Positions 1-5,922 of a stretch of DNA of 7,966 bases are shown piece by piece. The DNA is from Pseudomonadota bacterium. GTDB taxonomy: Bacteria > Pseudomonadota > Alphaproteobacteria > UBA8366 > JADFVY01. A program made the translations under genes and the position numbers. The stretch spans positions 1 through 7,966 of the forward strand of contig DAOVHN010000095.1 in NCBI GenBank assembly GCA_030671915.1, given 5' to 3'. The notes under the pieces are model-generated. The model did no database searches and was not told the DNA's origin. It saw only the letters and a list, made by a program, of their open reading frames with translations. Positions within the stretch are counted from its first letter, which is position 1, and each line of letters begins with the position of its first letter.

Positions 1-333
1 CAGGCTGCGCTGCGCCAGCAGGGTGGCGGCGATCAGCGCCTCGATCATCCACCCCCCCGGGATGCCGCGCGCCAGGGTGGCGATCAGCCAGCCCGCCACG
101 CCCGCGATCCCCGCGACCACAGCCACCGTGAAAACCCCGCGCAGGAACCGCGCACCCTCGCCGCGTTCCGGCTTGTTGAGCTTGCGGTCCATCGCCCCGA
201 TCAGCCGCCCCATCGCCGTGACGGGGTGCGGCAGGATGCGGAACAGCACCCCCATCTCGCCGAACAGCGCATCCAGCGCCAGCGCGGCGGCGAGGATGGT
301 CAAGGCCTCCCATTGCGTCCAAAGTCCCGACAT
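1..333 (-). CDS. cobD: Adenosylcobinamide-phosphate synthase CobD/CbiB, N-terminal part (cut by window edge)
   Basis: The first 111 codons of a leftward gene are visible; the rest lies beyond base 1. CobD/CbiB is an inner-membrane enzyme that joins the aminopropanol arm (or its phosphate) to adenosylcobyric acid late in cobalamin synthesis. I recognise the family from the N-terminal hydrophobic segment ending in ALALDALFGE (about residues 17-26) and from HPVTAMGRLIGAMDRKLN (about 36-53), which matches the family's conserved HPV..MGRLI..L. signature. A second membrane segment (about 66-87) and a third starting near 94 follow. ATG at 333 gives a typical family N-terminus, but no Shine-Dalgarno lies before it. 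A very good Shine-Dalgarno sits about 60 bases further upstream in front of an out-of-frame ATG (reported separately). The gene is divergent from polA across a 193-base gap in which I see no B12-box riboswitch. Confidence 0.85.
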   Translation of the reverse strand, partial: MSGLWTQWEALTILAAALALDALFGEMGVLFRILPHPVTAMGRLIGAMDRKLNKPERGEGARFLRGVFTVAVVAGIAGVAGWLIATLARGIPGGWMIEALIAATLLAQRSL

Positions 334-526
334 GGCCGCGACAATGATTGCCTGGCATCGGCGCGTCAATCCGCGATTGCGTCATGCGGTTCACCCTCCT
401 GAAACCCGCAAAAAACTCTGGCGCACGGGGTTGAACCCAGCGAATCGGGATCGACAGCCAGTCTGTGGGGGCTTCCGGAGCGACTGCGCCCTTGCCGCTT
501 GGCCGTCCATCCGGCACATTGCGGTG
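334..526. promoter_or_regulatory. Divergent cobD/polA intergenic region
   Basis: This 193-base gap separates the starts of cobD (leftward) and polA (rightward), so it should hold both promoters. I cannot place a convincing -35/-10 pair for either gene. Small structures visible are an 11-base palindrome GGGTTGAACCC at 428-438 and ACAG/CTGT arms at 454-466. I looked for a cobalamin riboswitch and a tRNA on the minus strand and found neither. The feature is called from gene orientation, not from a recognised motif. Confidence 0.4.
394..400 (-). promoter_or_regulatory. Strong Shine-Dalgarno (AGGAGGG) ahead of an ATG that is out of frame with cobD
   Basis: On the minus strand AGGAGGG is followed after 8 bases by ATG at 385-383, near-ideal ribosome-binding geometry. 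The reading frame begun there (MTQSRIDAPMPGNH...) is not the cobD frame: the two ATGs are 52 bases apart. That frame stays open to the window edge but reads like a GC-rich shadow (Arg/Gly/Ala-rich). It may be a leader or upstream ORF that affects cobD translation, a sign of an indel between 333 and 385, or chance. Confidence 0.4.
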
Positions 527-3322
527 ATGACCGACTCAGCCCCTCCGAAACATGTCTATCTGGTCGACGGCTCCGGATTTATCTTCCGGGCCTTTCATGG
601 GTTGCCGCCGATGACGCGGCCGGACGGCACGCCGGTCAATGCGGTCTATGGCTTCGTCACCATGCTGATGAAGCTGTTGAGCGAGACCGACGCCGACCAT
701 ATCGCCATCATCTTCGACGCCAAGCGTAAGAATTTCCGCAACGACATCTATCCCGAATACAAGGCGCACCGGCCGCCGCCGCCGGACGAGCTGATCCCGC
801 AATTCGCCCTGATCCGCGAGGCGGTGGAGGCCTTCAACCTGCCCGCCATCCAGATGGAAGGATACGAGGCGGACGACCTGATCGCGACCTATACGAAGCA
901 GGCCACCGCGCTGGGCGCGGAGGTTACCGTCGTGTCGTCGGACAAGGATTTGATGCAGCTTGTTGGCGACAAGGTGATCATGTTCGACGCCATGAAGAAC
1001 CGCACGATCGATGCGGCCGGCGTGGTCGAGAAATTCGGCCTCGGCCCCGACAAGGTGGTGGATATCCAGGCGCTGGCCGGCGATTCCAGCGACAATGTGC
1101 CGGGCGTGCCGGGAATCGGGGTGAAGACGGCGGCGCAGCTGATCGAGGAATATGGCGATCTGGATGCGGTGCTGGCGCGCGCCGGCGAGATCAAGCAGCC
1201 GAAGCGCCGTGAAAACCTGATCGAGCATGCCGATCTGGCCCGCATCTCGCGCGAACTGGTGCGCTTGAAGGACGATGTGCCGGTGGAGCATGCGCTGGAC
1301 GGCTTCGGCGTGAAGCAGCCGGACCACGACACGCTGATCGCCTTCCTGGCCGAACAGGGCTTCAAGTCGGTAATCGCGCGGGTCGAGGCGGCGCATATCG
1401 CCGGGGGCGGCGCGCCGTCGACAAGTTCCGCCACCGCCGCGGCCCCACCGCCGGCCAAGGGCGAATACGAACTGGTGCAGGACGAGAAGGCGCTGGCCGC
1501 CTGGATTGCGGACGCGACGGCGGCCGGCGCGGTGGCGGTGGATACGGAGACCACCTCGCTGGACGCCATGCTGGCCGAGCTTGTGGGCGTTTCCATGTGC
1601 ATCGAGCCGGGGCGGGCCTGCTACATTCCGCTGAGCCATAAGGGCGCCGCCGCGCAGGGTGCGCTGGATTTCGGCGATGGCGGCGGCAATGGCGAGGGCG
1701 CGCCGGAGCAGATCCCGCTGGCACGGGCGCTGGAACTGCTGAAACCCATGCTGGAAGACCCCGGCACGCTGAAGATCGGCCAGAACATCAAATACGATGC
1801 GCTGGTGTTGTCGCGCTATGATATCGCGATCGCGCCGGTGGACGATACCATGCTGCTGTCCTACGTGCTGGATGGCGGACTGCACGGCCACGGCATGGAC
1901 ACGTTGGCGGAACTGCATCTCGGCCACAACACGATCAAGTTCAAGGAGGTCGCGGGGATCGGCAAGGCGCAGGTCACTTTCGACCATGTGCCGCTGGACA
2001 AGGCGCTGGATTACGCGGCCGAGGACGCCGACATCACTCTGCGCCTGCATCGCGCGCTGAAACCGCGGCTGCTGGACGAGCATATGGTCACGGTCTATGA
2101 GACCATCGAACGGCCGCTGATCCCGATTCTGATGCGGATGGAGCGCGCCGGTGTGCGTGTCGATCCGGAGGCATTGCGCGGCCTGTCCCGCGATTTCACC
2201 CAGCGCATGGCCGGTTACGAGGAAGAAATCCACAAGCTGGCCGGTGAGGAATTCAACATCGGCTCGCCCAAGCAGCTCGGCGAAATCCTGTTCGACAAGA
2301 TGGGGCTGAGTGGCGGCAAGAAGGGCAAGACGGGCGCCTATGCCACCGGCGCGGACGTGCTGGAAGACCTGGCCGCGCAAGGCCACGATTTACCGGCACG
2401 GGTGCTGGATTGGCGACAGCTCGCCAAGCTGAAGAGCACCTATTCGGATGCGCTGGTGGAGCAGATCAACCCCGATACGGGGCGCGTCCATACCTCCTTC
2501 GCGATGGCCGCGGCCTCCACGGGGCGGCTGTCATCGACCGATCCGAATTTGCAGAACATCCCGGTGCGCACCGAGGAGGGCCGCAAGATCCGCGAGGCCT
2601 TCGTCGCGGCCGAGGGCAACAAGCTGGTCTCGCTTGACTACAGCCAGATCGAATTGCGCATCGTCGCCCATATGGCCGGGATCGAGCCACTGCGCCAGGC
2701 CTTCCGCGACGGCCAGGACATCCACGCCATGACCGCGAGCCAAGTATTCGGCGTTCCCGTCGAGGGCATGGACCCGATGATCCGCCGGCAGGCCAAGGCG
2801 ATCAATTTCGGCATCATCTATGGCATCAGCGCGTTCGGTCTGGCGCGCCAGCTCGGTATCGGCAATAGCGAGGCCAAAGCCTATATCGACGCCTATTTCG
2901 AGAAATATCCCGGCATCGTGGATTACATGGAGGCGATGAAGTCGCATTGCCGCAAGCATGGCAGCGTGGAAACGCTCTATGGCCGGCGCATCCACATGCC
3001 GACCATCGCCGACAAGAACCCGATGCGGCGTAATTTCGCGGAGCGCCAGGCGATCAACGCCCCGATCCAGGGCACGGCGGCCGACATCATCAAACGCGCC
3101 ATGATCCGCATGCCCCAGGCGCTGGACAATGCGAAGCTGGACGCCGTGATGATGCTGCAGGTCCATGACGAACTGCTGTTCGACGTGCCGGAAGATCAGG
3201 TGGAAAAAACGGTGGCCGTGGTGCGCGAAATAATGGAAGCCGCCGCCGGCCCGGCCCTGCAGCTAACCGTCCCCCTCGTCGTCGACGCCGGCATCGCCGA
3301 CAACTGGGCCGAGGCGCATTAG
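527..3322 (+). CDS. polA: DNA polymerase I (5'-3' exonuclease, 3'-5' proofreading and polymerase domains)
   Basis: A complete 931-aa Pol I, close to the 928 aa of E. coli, acting in Okazaki primer removal and repair gap filling. The 5'-3' exonuclease shows LVDGSGFIFRAFH (D14), EADDL (114-118), SSDKDL and the helix-hairpin-helix region GDSSDNVPGVPGIG. The proofreading domain has all three motifs: DTET at 339-342, GQNIKYD and YAAEDAD, so it should be active. The polymerase has motif A DYSQIELR (D704), motif B RRQAKAINFGIIYG (R753, K757, F761, Y765) and motif C VHDE (D881). These sit exactly one residue below the E. coli numbering. ATG at 527 was chosen because it gives MTDSAPPKHVYLVDG, the usual family N-terminus. 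The frame stays open upstream to 23, but that part is antisense to cobD. There is no clear Shine-Dalgarno. The TAG overlaps the stop of the convergent dehydrogenase gene by 4 bases. Confidence 0.97.
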   Translation: MTDSAPPKHVYLVDGSGFIFRAFHGLPPMTRPDGTPVNAVYGFVTMLMKLLSETDADHIAIIFDAKRKNFRNDIYPEYKAHRPPPPDELIPQFALIREAVEAFNLPAIQMEGYEADDLIATYTKQATALGAEVTVVSSDKDLMQLVGDKVIMFDAMKNRTIDAAGVVEKFGLGPDKVVDIQALAGDSSDNVPGVPGIGVKTAAQLIEEYGDLDAVLARAGEIKQPKRRENLIEHADLARISRELVRLKDDVPVEHALDGFGVKQPDHDTLIAFLAEQGFKSVIARVEAAHIAGGGAPSTSSATAAAPPPAKGEYELVQDEKALAAWIADATAAGAVAVDTETTSLDAMLAELVGVSMCIEPGRACYIPLSHKGAAAQGALDFGDGGGNGEGAPEQIPLARALELLKPMLEDPGTLKIGQNIKYDALVLSRYDIAIAPVDDTMLLSYVLDGGLHGHGMDTLAELHLGHNTIKFKEVAGIGKAQVTFDHVPLDKALDYAAEDADITLRLHRALKPRLLDEHMVTVYETIERPLIPILMRMERAGVRVDPEALRGLSRDFTQRMAGYEEEIHKLAGEEFNIGSPKQLGEILFDKMGLSGGKKGKTGAYATGADVLEDLAAQGHDLPARVLDWRQLAKLKSTYSDALVEQINPDTGRVHTSFAMAAASTGRLSSTDPNLQNIPVRTEEGRKIREAFVAAEGNKLVSLDYSQIELRIVAHMAGIEPLRQAFRDGQDIHAMTASQVFGVPVEGMDPMIRRQAKAINFGIIYGISAFGLARQLGIGNSEAKAYIDAYFEKYPGIVDYMEAMKSHCRKHGSVETLYGRRIHMPTIADKNPMRRNFAERQAINAPIQGTAADIIKRAMIRMPQALDNAKLDAVMMLQVHDELLFDVPEDQVEKTVAVVREIMEAAAGPALQLTVPLVVDAGIADNWAEAH

Positions 3323-4404
3323 AGAGCCCCCATCACCGCGTCCGTAATCGCCGCAGTCCCGGCCTCGCCGCCCAGTTCGAACGGCACCAATTGGCCGCCC
3401 GCGAAGGCCGCGTCCACGGCGTCGTAGATCGAAGCGCCGGCGCCCGCCGCTTCCGGCACGCCATGCTTCTCGCCCAGCCATTCCAGCATCATCGCGCCGG
3501 AGAGAAACATCGCCGTCGGGTTCGCCTTGCCCTGGCCGGCGATGTCGGGGGCGCTGCCGTGGCAGGGCTGGAAGACGGCATGTTCGTCGCCGATATCGGC
3601 CGAGGGCGCGAAGCCCATGCCGCCGATCAGGCCCGCGCCGAGGTCTGACAATATGTCGCCGAACATGTTCTCGGTTACCAGCACGTCCAGGTCCCAGGGC
3701 CGGCGCAGCATGTTGAGCGCGGTGGCGTCTATATAGGCATGCTCGGCGGTGACCTGCGCGTGGCGGGCCGCGCGCTCGTCGAAAATCTTGCGAAAAAAGG
3801 CGAACGCCTTGAAGACGTTTGCCTTGTCGACGCAGGTCACGCGGCCCGGACGCCCTTCGAGCCGCCGCTTCGCGCCCAGGCGGAAGGCAAAATCGAACAA
3901 CCGTTCGCAGACGTCGCGGGTGATAACCATGGTTTCCCGCGCCTCGCGGTCGTCGATGACCTCCCCCTTGCCGTAGGAGGCGAACAGGCCCTCGATCGAC
4001 TCGCGGATGATGACGAAATCCAGATCGCGGCTGCGCGGGTCGGCGAGCACCGGTGCGAGGCCGGGAATTGCCCGAATCGGCCTGACCCCGGCGTAAAGCC
4101 GGAGCTCGAAGCGCAGATCCAGTTGCGGCGAGATTTCCGTACCGTCCGGATAACGGACGCCGGGTAGCCCCATCGCCGCCAGCAAAATCGCATCCGCGCG
4201 CCGCGCCGCATCCATCGAGGCGGTGGGCAGCGATTCGCCGGTTTCCACCCAGGTTCCGGCACCGGCCGGCAGCCACTCGAAGTCCAGGCCGAAGCCGCCC
4301 ACTTTATCGGCTGCTGCCTGTAGCAATTCGGTGCAGGGGCGCGTTATTTCCCCGCCGATGCCGTCGCCGGGGAAGACGGCGATGCGGAATGTTCTGTCGG
4401 CCAT
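3319..4404 (-). CDS. Isocitrate/isopropylmalate dehydrogenase-family beta-decarboxylating dehydrogenase, substrate unassigned
   Basis: A complete 361-aa cytosolic NAD-dependent oxidative decarboxylase of the family that includes LeuB, isocitrate, D-malate and tartrate dehydrogenases. Visible are the N-terminal FPGDGIGGE (11-19); substrate-carboxylate arginines R98, R108 and R134, with LeuB-like spacing; DKANVFKA with the catalytic-type K194; Y224-D226; and the metal-binding FGDILSD (D250, D254). HGSAPDIAG follows, with H282 and D287, the pattern of NAD rather than NADP users. Oddities are GIGGE in place of the usual GIGPE and Phe141 where the catalytic Tyr normally sits (seven residues after R134); Tyr144 is three residues further on. 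The RESIEGLF segment matches neither the LeuB (RELTGGIYF) nor the classical ICDH (RENTEDLY) pattern, so I do not call it leuB. It is a single gene with no leucine genes around it. It converges on polA with a 4-base stop overlap. Confidence 0.9.
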   Translation of the reverse strand: MADRTFRIAVFPGDGIGGEITRPCTELLQAAADKVGGFGLDFEWLPAGAGTWVETGESLPTASMDAARRADAILLAAMGLPGVRYPDGTEISPQLDLRFELRLYAGVRPIRAIPGLAPVLADPRSRDLDFVIIRESIEGLFASYGKGEVIDDREARETMVITRDVCERLFDFAFRLGAKRRLEGRPGRVTCVDKANVFKAFAFFRKIFDERAARHAQVTAEHAYIDATALNMLRRPWDLDVLVTENMFGDILSDLGAGLIGGMGFAPSADIGDEHAVFQPCHGSAPDIAGQGKANPTAMFLSGAMMLEWLGEKHGVPEAAGAGASIYDAVDAAFAGGQLVPFELGGEAGTAAITDAVMGAL

Positions 4405-4502
4405 GACGAGGCAATCCCCGATCCCGTGCGAAAATGAACTGCGCCATCAATAGCGCGGCCCGAGGGAGTAAAGCCAGTCTTCAGTGGCGCCGGGTCCTTC
4501 GG
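4405..4502. other. Short intergenic gap between two leftward genes
   Basis: These 98 bases separate the PAS_5-type gene from the dehydrogenase gene downstream of it on the minus strand. I see no convincing hairpin terminator, promoter or small gene, so the two genes could be co-transcribed or not. No clear Shine-Dalgarno precedes the dehydrogenase ATG at 4404. Confidence 0.4.
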
Positions 4503-5027
4503 TCAGCGCCCGGCGGTGTTTCGGTGGGCCTCAAGGTCGATCGGTTGATCGGCGGTTTTTGTGGCATGGTACGAATGGGCGGTGACGATCATGTCGACGC
4601 TTTCGCCGGCGCTGCTGAGCGGCAGGACGATGATCGTCTGGGCCATGTAGGGCTTGCCGCAGAAAGCCAGCGACGTCTCGACGATCACGGGTCGGCACTG
4701 ATCCACGCATATATCGAAGGCGGTCTTGTAACTACCGGCGTCAGGGCCTGAAATTACAGTAGAGCAAAATTTGCCGGTAATGTCCTGGCCCAGCATTTCC
4801 ACAACTTCGCTGCCGTTGAGGCGAACCTTGAAATCGCGCGGCTCGTCCTGCACCTCGTAGATGTTCACAAAACCGAGCAAATCCGGGATTTCCACCGGGT
4901 CGATATCGCGCCGCGTCGGCGCGGGCCGGTCTTCACGCTTGGCATTCCAGTATTCGTAAAGACGACGCAATCGCGCGTCGGCAATTTCCGACGATGCCCC
5001 AACAGGGGTGGCGGCCAACATACTCAT
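4503..5027 (-). CDS. Single-domain PAS_5-type (PF07310-like) protein
   Basis: A 174-aa protein that is essentially one PAS-like domain. It follows the pattern of PAS_5 proteins, abundant in Rhodospirillales and other alphaproteobacteria: LRRLYEYWNAKR (about 20-31), the RRDIDPVEIPDLLG element (about 39-52) and then RDFKVRLNGSEVVEMLGQDITGK (about 64-86). The C-terminal half has the expected sheet strands. No kinase, GGDEF, DNA-binding or membrane segment is present, so it can only sense or bind something and act through a partner; its ligand is unknown. The frame extends upstream to a GTG at 5099. I chose ATG at 5027, or the second ATG at 5021, because the 24 extra residues do not fit the family and would cover the AT-rich promoter zone. 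A CAGG lies just upstream of 5027. The gene is divergent from the nitrile-hydratase-type operon. Confidence 0.8.
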   Translation of the reverse strand: MSMLAATPVGASSEIADARLRRLYEYWNAKREDRPAPTRRDIDPVEIPDLLGFVNIYEVQDEPRDFKVRLNGSEVVEMLGQDITGKFCSTVISGPDAGSYKTAFDICVDQCRPVIVETSLAFCGKPYMAQTIIVLPLSSAGESVDMIVTAHSYHATKTADQPIDLEAHRNTAGR

Positions 5028-5059
5028 GATACCTGCGAACTTATATTTTGTGTCAATAA

Positions 5060-5087
5060 ATACTAGGTGCGCGGACGAACCCATCAA
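5060..5087 (-). promoter_or_regulatory. Candidate promoter for the PAS_5 gene
   Basis: On the minus strand TTGATG (5087-5082) is followed after 16 bases by TAGTAT (5065-5060), placing transcription start about 25 bases before ATG 5027. A TTGACA also lies at 5056-5051 but has no good -10 partner before the ATG. This assignment is from hexamer similarity only. Confidence 0.3.
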
Positions 5088-5154
5088 CGCCATCCGCACA
5101 CACTATACTAATTTTCTTAAGGATTTTATAATTCGATATTCTCATAAAGCGGGT

Positions 5155-5168
5155 ACGGTTGCAACCGT
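5155..5168. promoter_or_regulatory. Perfect 14-bp palindrome ACGGTTGCAACCGT, candidate operator
   Basis: The two 7-base halves are exact reverse complements with no spacer, the form expected of a site for a dimeric repressor or activator. It lies 98 bases upstream of the first nitrile hydratase-type gene and 127 bases from the PAS_5 start, so it could control either or both. No regulator gene with a recognised DNA-binding domain is in the window. Confidence 0.5.
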
Positions 5169-5169
5169 T

Positions 5170-5190
5170 TTGGGGATTAGCACTCCCCAA
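5170..5190 (+). other. Stem-loop (7-bp stem, 7-nt loop) ahead of the nitrile hydratase-type operon
   Basis: TTGGGGA pairs perfectly with TCCCCAA around a TTAGCAC loop, two bases after the 14-bp palindrome. No T-run follows, so it does not look like an intrinsic terminator. It may be a leader RNA structure or part of an operator. Confidence 0.4.
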
Positions 5191-5266
5191 TTAGGAAAGG
5201 GCTAGTATTTTTCATTATTGTGCTCGGTCTTGCGCGCCGGCGCGGGAATATCGCATAATTGCCGCC

Positions 5267-5623
5267 ATGACAACAGACAGAAATCCCGACATGCGCCGCC
5301 ATCACGATATGGGCGGCATGGAGGCCGGGCCGGTGGACCGGGCCGAGCATGATTACGCGCCGTGGGAAAAACGGGTGGACGCGATCCTGCGTCTGCTGTC
5401 CGACCCCAAGCGCCGGATATTGCGTGTCGACGAGTTGCGCCGCGGCATAGAGGATCTGGGCCCGGGCGCCTATGACGAGTTGAACTATTACGAACGCTGG
5501 ATCGCCTCGATCTCGAACCTGCTGATCGAAAAGGGCGTGATCTCGATCGACGAACTGGGCCGCAAGATGGCCGAGGTGGAAGCGCGCCACGAGGCCGAGC
5601 GCGCGAAGGGCGGAAGGGCATGA
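5267..5623 (+). CDS. Nitrile hydratase/thiocyanate hydrolase-family beta subunit, N-terminal half as a separate protein (ScnB-like)
   Basis: A 118-aa protein equivalent to only the helical N-terminal half of a classical nitrile hydratase beta subunit. RRHHDMGGMEAGPVDRAEHDY (10-30) corresponds to the beta N-terminal arm (HDTGG..GP) that wraps the alpha subunit. W33-EKRVDAILRLL follows, then ELRRGIEDLGPGAYDELNYYERW (56-78) and LLIEKGVI (85-92), which match the RxGIE...YY..W and LLxEKGV motifs of the family. An Arg of the RRGIE segment probably corresponds to the conserved beta arginine that hydrogen-bonds the oxidised metal-ligand cysteines. As a free polypeptide it matches the organisation of thiocyanate hydrolase (separate beta and alpha chains) and of three-subunit nitrile hydratases such as toyocamycin nitrile hydratase. 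It is the first gene of the operon, has no evident Shine-Dalgarno, and its stop overlaps the next start (ATGA). It could also be read as a nitrile hydratase accessory/activator-like protein. Confidence 0.88.
   Translation: MTTDRNPDMRRHHDMGGMEAGPVDRAEHDYAPWEKRVDAILRLLSDPKRRILRVDELRRGIEDLGPGAYDELNYYERWIASISNLLIEKGVISIDELGRKMAEVEARHEAERAKGGRA
5612..5617 (+). promoter_or_regulatory. Ribosome-binding site GGAAGG for the second operon gene
   Basis: GGAAGG lies 2 bases before ATG 5620, inside the end of the first gene; the spacing is short. With the ATGA overlap it suggests translational coupling. Confidence 0.5.
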
Positions 5624-5922
5624 GTGGCCCGCGCTTTCCCGTTGGCGCGCCGGTGCGCATCCGCCGCGCCTGGCCGCCGGGCCATGTGCGCGCACCCTGG
5701 TATCTGCGGGGACGCAGCGGCGCCATCTGTCACATCATCGGCGAATTCGGCAATCCCGAGGAGATGGCCTACGGGCGATATGACGGGCCGAAGCTGATGC
5801 TGTACCGCGTGCGGTTCCGCCAGGTCGACGTCTGGCCCGACTATGCCGGCCCGCCGCAGGACACGCTGCAAGTGGAAGTCTACGAAAACTGGCTGGAAGC
5901 GGCCGGGGAGGAAGCGGCATGA
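5620..5922 (+). CDS. Nitrile hydratase/thiocyanate hydrolase-family beta subunit, C-terminal SH3-like half as a separate protein (ScnA-like)
   Basis: A 100-aa protein matching the C-terminal SH3-like barrel of nitrile hydratase beta. FPVGAPVRIRRAWPPGHVR (6-24) leads into PWYLRGRSGAI (26-36), the counterpart of the family's GHTR.P.Y.RGK.G signature. LYRVRFRQVDVWPD (61-74) and the terminal VEVYENWLEAA (85-95) match the closing strands of the beta subunit. In classical enzymes this domain is fused to the preceding one; here each half has its own start and stop, as in thiocyanate hydrolase. It should pack against the helical half and the catalytic subunit near the cobalt site. ATGA overlaps join it to both neighbours, so the three chains are likely made in fixed ratio. 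The substrate, nitrile or thiocyanate, cannot be settled from this chain. Confidence 0.88.
   Translation: MSGPRFPVGAPVRIRRAWPPGHVRAPWYLRGRSGAICHIIGEFGNPEEMAYGRYDGPKLMLYRVRFRQVDVWPDYAGPPQDTLQVEVYENWLEAAGEEAA
5907..5912 (+). promoter_or_regulatory. Ribosome-binding site GGAGGA for the catalytic subunit gene
   Basis: GGAGGA within a GGGGAGGA run lies 6 bases before ATG 5919. It is the strongest ribosome-binding site in the operon and fixes the start that includes the His-rich N-terminus. Confidence 0.65.

Larger units (their letters stand above)
5028..5266. promoter_or_regulatory. AT-rich divergent control region between the PAS_5 gene and the nitrile hydratase-type operon
   Basis: About 240 bases, far richer in A and T than anything else in the window, separate two divergent starts. 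The region holds a 9-base inverted repeat (AAATACTAG at 5058-5066, CTAGTATTT at 5202-5210), a perfect 14-base palindrome at 5155-5168, a 7-bp stem-loop at 5170-5190, and a consensus-like TATAAT at 5127-5132 on the plus strand. I see no small ORF here that I would trust. The first operon ATG at 5267 has no good Shine-Dalgarno in front of it. Confidence 0.65.

Noticed and set aside
23..526. 168-residue N-terminal extension of the polA reading frame
   Set aside because: It is antisense to cobD, has biased shadow composition, and the Pol I family begins at the MTDSAPPKHVYLVDG segment (ATG 527).
334..526. Possible cobalamin riboswitch or tRNA upstream of cobD on the minus strand
   Set aside because: No B12-box pattern was found; the GGGTTCAACCC stretch looked like a T-arm, but the flanking bases do not form a T-stem or cloverleaf.
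536..2386. 616-codon open frame on the minus strand inside polA
   Set aside because: It is Arg/His/Gln-rich, has no recognisable family pattern, and lies fully opposite the conserved polA domains; it is a GC-codon shadow.
3263..4276. 337-codon alternative frame on the minus strand overlapping the dehydrogenase gene
   Set aside because: It is a shifted frame of the same strand with Arg/Gly-rich composition; the dehydrogenase motifs are all in the other frame.
5028..5099. GTG start at 5099 for the PAS_5 gene (198 aa)
   Set aside because: The added 24 residues do not match the family and would make the AT-rich promoter zone coding.
5177..5202. TTAGCACTC resembling half of a CIRCE (HrcA) operator
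   Set aside because: The required GAGTGCTAA half after nine bases is absent (the sequence there is GAAAGGGCT), and it lies in the loop of another hairpin.
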